From: Thermomucor indicae-seudaticae
Lineage: Eukaryota > Mucoromycota > Mucoromycetes > Mucorales > Lichtheimiaceae
DNA: 35,394 bases
Direction: 5' to 3'
Assembly: GCA_000787465.1 (NCBI GenBank)
Contig: JSYX01000364.1
Span: 1-35,394 of the forward strand
The notes under the pieces: model-generated
What the model saw: only the letters and a program-made list of their open reading frames with translations
Database searches by the model: none
Told to the model about the DNA's origin: nothing
Shown: piece by piece, positions 30,899 to 35,394 of the stretch
How positions within the stretch are numbered: position 1 is the first letter of the stretch
Layout: each line of letters opens with the position of its first letter
Translations under genes and position numbers: made by a program

Positions 30899-31830
30899 TC
30901 AGTTCAAGTCTCTCTCCCTTGAAAGATCCGTTTTCAACTGATACAACGCAGAAGGTAATGGTACTCGCTTATCCAAGTTGCTGTCTCTGCCTTCAAACTC
31001 ATCAAGTTCGTGATGAAGTGTCTTGGCTGCTTTTGCAAAATCCTCAGCGATCGTCTTTGTCGAGTGATATTGTGTTTCGATGTATTGCAGCTGAGAACGA
31101 AGATTAAAATAGGCCTGCTTATCCAACCGATGCTCTAGCTGTCGAATGCGACCGTGGAGCATGAAAAAGTATGTCTCGGCGTTTTCGCGAAATGGGGCAA
31201 ACTCCTGGTCTGTTTTCCTCGATGATACGGGTAGACATATCTCGTGTGGCAGGTCAACCTCCATATAATCACTGTTTTCCTTTGGATAATCACTGTCATC
31301 ACATCGTCGTCGTTTAGCTGCCCTTTCTGTGCCGTTGTTGTTGCTGCTGCTGCTTACGAGAGTAGTTGGGCTCGGTGGAAACGATACGTCGGCAGGATAT
31401 CCTGAGCTGCCACCAGCACCACTGTTGTTGCTACTGCTACTGGATTTGATCGAGGAACGGCCGTTTGACCATGATCCTGAGCTGCGTTTGGAGGAGGAAG
31501 AACCCAGCTCCAGGCGCGTGACATAAAGGGTCGGTATTCCTTTTCTGCTAAAGAAATCGTCGATTCCAGAGATACGTCCTTTTTGGCCCCTCAGTGTGTC
31601 ACCATTGGTGAACATAAAGACAGTGATGCTGTTTCCCATATATGCTTACCGAAAATACGCAGTGTTGATCCCTGTTTTATCTTGTTCTTTACTAGGAAAG
31701 CCAAAAGAGTTTCATCGATCACTATGCAACGAGTATCGACACCAAAGAGCTGGATGCGGAATTGAGCGCGCTGAACAGTTAAAGAGGGATCATTCAGTAT
31801 GGTTGTCTCGGTCTGGACAATTTCGCTCAT
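30899..31830 (-). CDS. Unrecognised protein: beta-rich head, Ser-rich linker, coiled coil
   Basis: 286 aa from two exons, 31830-31650 and 31578-30899 (71-nt GT-AG intron, TTCG|GTAAGC to CAAAAAG). The spliced head reads VQRAQFRIQLFGVDTRCIVI, then LLAFLVKNKIKQGSTLRIFG and RISGIDDFFSRKGIPTLYVT; alternating hydrophobics suggest a compact beta-rich fold, possibly OB-like. Residues of about 85-160 are a Ser/Asn/Gly linker with a basic AAKRRRCDD patch (possible nuclear signal). From ENAETYFFMLHGRIRQLEHR to the end, heptad spacing predicts a coiled coil. A head plus long coiled coil is reminiscent of XRCC4-type or THO-type subunits, but no specific motif supports either. An open ATG inside the intron frame (31639) is judged not the start. 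Confidence 0.65.
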
Positions 31831-32230
31831 GGATATCGATTGTGTAAAAGGTAAAGCATTGGAAAGAAGGTAACAAAGGGAGGGAAAGAGAAAAAAAATG
31901 AAATTAATGGTCTCTTTGTTTTGGGTTTCCTGGACTCTAAACACATTGTTGCCATCAAAATGCTTTAAGCCTCCGTTGTATGTTGTCAACAAAGGCGCGC
32001 TCAATTCGGTAAAGGAGATCTTCGTGTACGCACGGCCCTGAGCCACTCCTTATTTTTGGATACAGGCCCTCGGTACTTCGACACGACGTAACGTATACTT
32101 CCTGATGTCAAAGCAAACTTTTTTCGCCACAGGATATCAGTATGCTCTTTTAACAGTAAAGCTTGGGAAATTCCCTTTATCCATGTTTCCCCTATTATAT
32201 GATCCTGTGCGGCGCGAACTAGCATTTCGT
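31831..32230. other. Intergenic between two minus-strand genes
   Basis: Short frames on both strands only. The plus-strand frame at 32105-32392 runs antisense into the last exon of the membrane-protein gene and is treated as a shadow. The start of the coiled-coil gene was placed at 31830, but an in-frame extension upstream reaches 32046 without clear features. Confidence 0.35.
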
Positions 32231-34011
32231 TTAGGTATCATTACTATTATTATTGTTATCGTTATACGCTCTTATAGAAAGCTCCGTTGGCAGCCATATT
32301 TCAGCCTTGGAGTGTGTGCTTTCGCAAAATGTGTGCACTTCCACGTTGAGATCTGTGCTCAGCACTTCCCGGGTAGTCGAGTCTTGAGATAAACGACCTT
32401 GGTCAGGCATAACTAGTACATGATTTCGTAGATTAAGTACACGAGGACTAGAGAGAGAGAGAATATGGTGAGTAAATGATAGTTGACGCTTATCTCACAG
32501 AAAAAGAAAGGCTTACTTCAGCAATAAAGACAATTCGATTAAAAAGAATGCAATGATGCCGTCGTATAACCACACCGAGGCGATGGCTATATTGAAGCGG
32601 GTATCAAATATAACGAATTCTCGCAAAGCTCCGTACAAAAGAAGAACTATGGCAAACAGGGCAAGTCCAGTGGAGGCGGTTACGGTAAATATCCTAAGCT
32701 GCAACAATAATAACAATTCAGCGAGAGGATAGCCAGACGAACAGACACTAACACACCTTTATGATGGCCACTTGGACTTTGACAATGTCTCCGCGTCTCG
32801 TTTTCGTCTGAAGCATGTGCACTTGAAATAACTGAATCAAATGAGTCCCCGCAAACAGAATGAGTAGCGAAAGGGATGCAGCATAAACGGTCCATAGATA
32901 GTATAGAGCGCGGGTAATTCTATCAGCTAGAATGACGTTTCCTCGACTAGCATAAACTCCAGCTGCTAGAGAACAGATATTGTTTGTGATAAATGGCATC
33001 ACGATGACAGTGCAGCATGCTCTGTCGATTATAGTAGGCGTGCATCGCGGAGACTTGTAGGCAACCTTGTTGCCCTAATCACAATAAACTGTCATTCAAT
33101 AAAAACAGTTCGCTATTTAGTTGTAATAAAGTAGCAAACCTCTATTAAGGCTTGGGTAATACCAAATAAGTGGAATGCCAATGCAGCGAAACCAAGTTGC
33201 CACGGAAACTCAAAGAAAACTAATACGCGTTCGTTATTATTAAGCACAGCTAAAACAAAAAGATTTTGACACATCTTTACTTACAAGAGCGAAATATCAC
33301 ATCGGGTATCACATCTGTCAAAAGGATGATGGCGTATATCATACGCACTGACGCATGAAAATCTCGGTAAATGCTGGGAAGCAAGACTTCAATCCCCGAG
33401 CTTTATAATACAAACTTGTGTTGAAAGTGGCTCCAATTATTATCATGGAGTCAATGGCTTTCGGGAATGGATAACCTCGGCTGTAATCAAGGAATCCCAG
33501 TTGTAGATGTCGTTGTCGATAATACAATAAAATTACAGCTGTGTCTCTACCATCAGCAAACGATCGCAAATTGTCTCTTTCTCTTGCTGCCATGGAACCT
33601 TACCGACGAGAGCTATGAATCCAGATAATGCAGCATCCACAATGTGCATATACTTTAAAACTGTGTGTTCTTCGCAGTTGTAAAGTGTTAGACGCCAGTC
33701 GCAATGACAATTGTTTTGACCATCACATGGTCTCCAGAAGAAATCAACATTATCGGAACGGTCATTCATGAAGAAGCACTTGGCTTGGAGTCAAGGCTCC
33801 CTTTTATTCCCTAGTGTTAAACTGGAAAAGGCTTGACAATAGTAATACAGTATTGCTTTTGGAAACGTTCTGATTGGATGCTAACCATTAAGCTCATGGA
33901 CACCGCGGCTTCGTTGTCTGGCCGTTCGAATGGTATTACACTGTTACATCCATATAAATGGGTTTCTGGATGAACTTGCATGTTTCCAGAGATAGAAACT
34001 TTATCGTGCAT
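32231..34011 (-). CDS. Multipass (7-8 TM) membrane protein with Cys-rich N-terminus, unrecognised
   Basis: 442 aa from eight exons: 34011-33886, 33778-33604, 33538-33416, 33362-33285, 33249-33140, 33074-32757, 32698-32517 and 32447-32231; phases close throughout. The N-terminal ~85 residues are hydrophilic with six Cys (positions 22, 43, 60, 66, 68, 77; core CDGQNNCHCDW). TM-like segments follow: VDAALSGFIALVAVILLYY, IDSMIIIGATF, VRMIYAIILLTDVIPDVIF, WQLGFAALAFHLFGITQALI, VIVMPFITNNICSLAAGVYA, YLWTVYAASLSLLILFAGTH, IFTVTASTGLALFAIVLLLY, and VWLYDGIIAFFLIELSLLL. A polar ~75-residue C-tail ends in an Asn run. The shape suggests a receptor-like protein. The first exon may lack an upstream signal-peptide exon (acceptor-like TTTCGTAG just before ATG). 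The 54-nt intron between exons 3 and 4 is the weakest join. Confidence 0.7.
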
Positions 34012-35394
34012 ATGCTACGAAATGAAAAGTCGAGATCATAATAGTGTGTTATGAGATGCACTCCTGTCTATATGAAATGCTGACTAAATGAAGCGCTAGG
34101 TCTAATTTCCTGTTGAAATCTCTCTTTTAGCCCATCTTTTCGCTGTCTTTTATCGCCTCCAGACTGCTTCCTTTTCCTTTGTCTTTACACTTGTTCGCTT
34201 TTGGCGCTCGCTCGATATGGAGGTATCATTCTTGGACGTTTTCTGTGTACGTACCCTTTTTGAAGCCCCGTTCGCAGAAGGGAGGTTATGATTTCCCACG
34301 GATGCCAGATTTTTGGCTCGCAAGAACCTTTTTTTCGAAGCACCAAGACATTTTCGCTTTCAGTGGCATAGTTTCCAGACAAGTGGAAGAATTAGCAATT
34401 CCCCCCCTCCTTGTATCTTGAGTAAACACCTTGATCTCTCCAGCCTTCATATTGTGGTTCCCTTGAAATCTGATAAGCGAGCGTCTGATGAGTTGCTTTT
34501 TTCTGCATCCCTTATTATTCCTTTACAACGTAAGAGTTCCATGGAACTTGGAGTCGAGTTGGTCTCACCTCAGACAGCATTCGAAGTTGACCTGGGGTTT
34601 ATATAGATACGTCCAGACTATGGTCTACACTCTCGCAGCCATCGATTCTATTCGTGATTTCTCAGAGAAGGAAATACGATACGATCACATGAGGAGTCAA
34701 CGACGATGATAGATAGATGCAGTGATAGTCCTTATTACCCCACATTCGAGAACCAAAACTTCGTTTCTGAAGTGCAATGTTTTGCCACGAGCGATTTGGA
34801 ATAAGAATCCGGCATCCAAAAAGGAAATCCGCCAATCATCCAAAACTGCCATTATGTTCTCAAATCATTGGTCCATCTCCTTATTGACAGACTCCGGTCC
34901 CTCCACGTGACGAAAGAAGGCTCGCGCGAGCTGGGAGATCTTGGAAGACTTCCAGCTGCCTAACGCGACTTAATGAAGTTCCTGCACAACAAAATCGATG
35001 TAAAACCAAAAAATGATTAAAAGCCGATCCGGCAGTAGAACAAAAATATGGCTATTTTCTTTCCTCCGTCTCGGGGTTGGAGTCAGGAACCAATTCTGGT
35101 GCCGCTCCAGTCAGTATTCCAGTTGCAAGGGTGAACCTTGATTGCTTGTTCGTTCTTCGGAAAGGAGGTAAAGGTGCTCCATCTCTCGACAGGGTTTTTG
35201 ACACTCCTATCAAAGTGATATTGGCAGCACCAGCTGCGTCCCTGTTTCGGGTGGTATAATTCAGAACGCGAGAAGGACAACGAGCATTAGGGCACCCAAC
35301 AGCACCATGCGCTCGTTTCAGCTTGTCGCCACGTCGATATTTTTGGAGTTGGATCTTTGCAAAGCAATAATTGCATGTCTGACTGCTATTGTAT
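34012..35394. other. Window end: unresolved plus-strand coding-like region
   Basis: Several plus-strand open stretches suggest a multi-exon gene that I could not complete. One model joins ATGGAG (about 34218) to PRSQKGG and, after a 56-nt intron, to APRHFRFQWHSFQTSGRISN and ILSKHLDLSSLHIVVPLKSD (to about 34529). Further on, 34707-34970 reads RCSDSPYYPTFENQNFVSEV and SGIQKGNPPIIQNCHYVLKS, then LVHLLIDRLRSLHVTKEGSR, interrupted by one in-frame TAA near 34801. A separate frame at 35077-35259 contains VSIPVARVNLDCLFVLRKGG. No family was recognised; a decayed gene is possible. Confidence 0.35.
34707..34970 (+). pseudogene. Open frame interrupted by a single stop, unrecognised
   Basis: From an ATG at about 34707 the frame reads MIDRCSDSPYYPTFENQNFV and SEVQCFATSDLE, hits TAA, then continues in the same frame for over 50 codons (ESGIQKGNPPIIQNCHYVLK, then VHLLIDRLRSLHVTKEGSRE) to a TAA at about 34968. 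No intron of normal size with GT-AG removes the stop cleanly. Either a nonsense-mutated gene or a missed splice; the function is unknown. Confidence 0.3.

Noticed and set aside
31591..32046. 151-codon minus-strand frame with a separate start at 32046
   Set aside because: Its end runs into the intron of the gene at 30899-31830; the GT-AG join at 31650/31578 gives a longer consistent protein.
32105..32392. Plus-strand frame with a hydrophobic segment, possible small membrane protein
   Set aside because: It is antisense to the last exon of the minus-strand membrane protein, which joins in phase; no independent support.

Overview
The window is nuclear DNA of an intron-rich fungus, most likely an early-diverging one (Mucoromycota or Mucorales type). 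Four things point there: about 70 short introns (roughly 49-107 nt, GT-AG with CTAAC-like branch points), ordinary fungal housekeeping genes, a tetraspanin, and a cobalamin-dependent methionine synthase, an enzyme mainly found among fungi in the early-branching phyla. No plasmid, phage, CRISPR, rRNA, tRNA or intact mobile element was seen. Exon joins were derived by hand from splice signals and reading-frame continuity; every gene model below closes to a whole number of codons.

Layout. 0.5-2.4 kb (-): PHO84-type phosphate:H+ symporter. 3.0-4.1 kb (-): triosephosphate isomerase. 4.7-5.4 kb (-): two-finger C2H2 protein. 5.6-6.7 kb (-): MAF1, the RNA polymerase III repressor. 7.0-7.8 kb (-): a protein with a recombinase-like N-terminal domain and a poly-Ser tract. 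8.5-9.2 kb: two divergently transcribed U2 snRNA genes. 9.5-10.7 kb (+): aldo/keto reductase. 10.9-12.1 kb (-): 20S proteasome beta subunit PRE4/PSMB4. 13.2-14.6 kb (+): AMPK gamma subunit SNF4. 15.4-16.6 kb (-): tetraspanin. 17.95-19.1 kb (+): proteasome lid subunit RPN12. 19.3-21.4 kb (-): serine incorporator (TMS1/SERINC). 23.4-27.7 kb (+): B12-dependent methionine synthase. 27.7-28.2 kb (+): proteasome assembly chaperone PSMG3. 28.2-30.5 kb (-): DEAD-box helicase SPB4/DDX55. 30.9-31.8 kb (-): coiled-coil protein with a beta-rich head. 32.2-34.0 kb (-): multipass membrane protein with a Cys-rich N-terminus, possibly a 7TM-like receptor.

Coding-like blocks that could not be assembled lie at 12.2-13.0, 14.6-15.0, 21.7-22.9 and 34.1-35.3 kb.

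Functionally this is a housekeeping neighbourhood, not one operon-like pathway. Three genes serve the proteasome (PRE4, RPN12, PSMG3), two nutrient and energy signalling (SNF4, MAF1), two ribosome or splicing function (SPB4, U2), and others core metabolism (TPI, MetH, phosphate uptake). The most notable signals are the head-to-head U2 pair with diverging copies, MetH in a fungus, three GC-AG introns fixed by protein motifs, a 16-nt microexon inside a zinc-finger linker, and two or three unrecognised multi-exon proteins.
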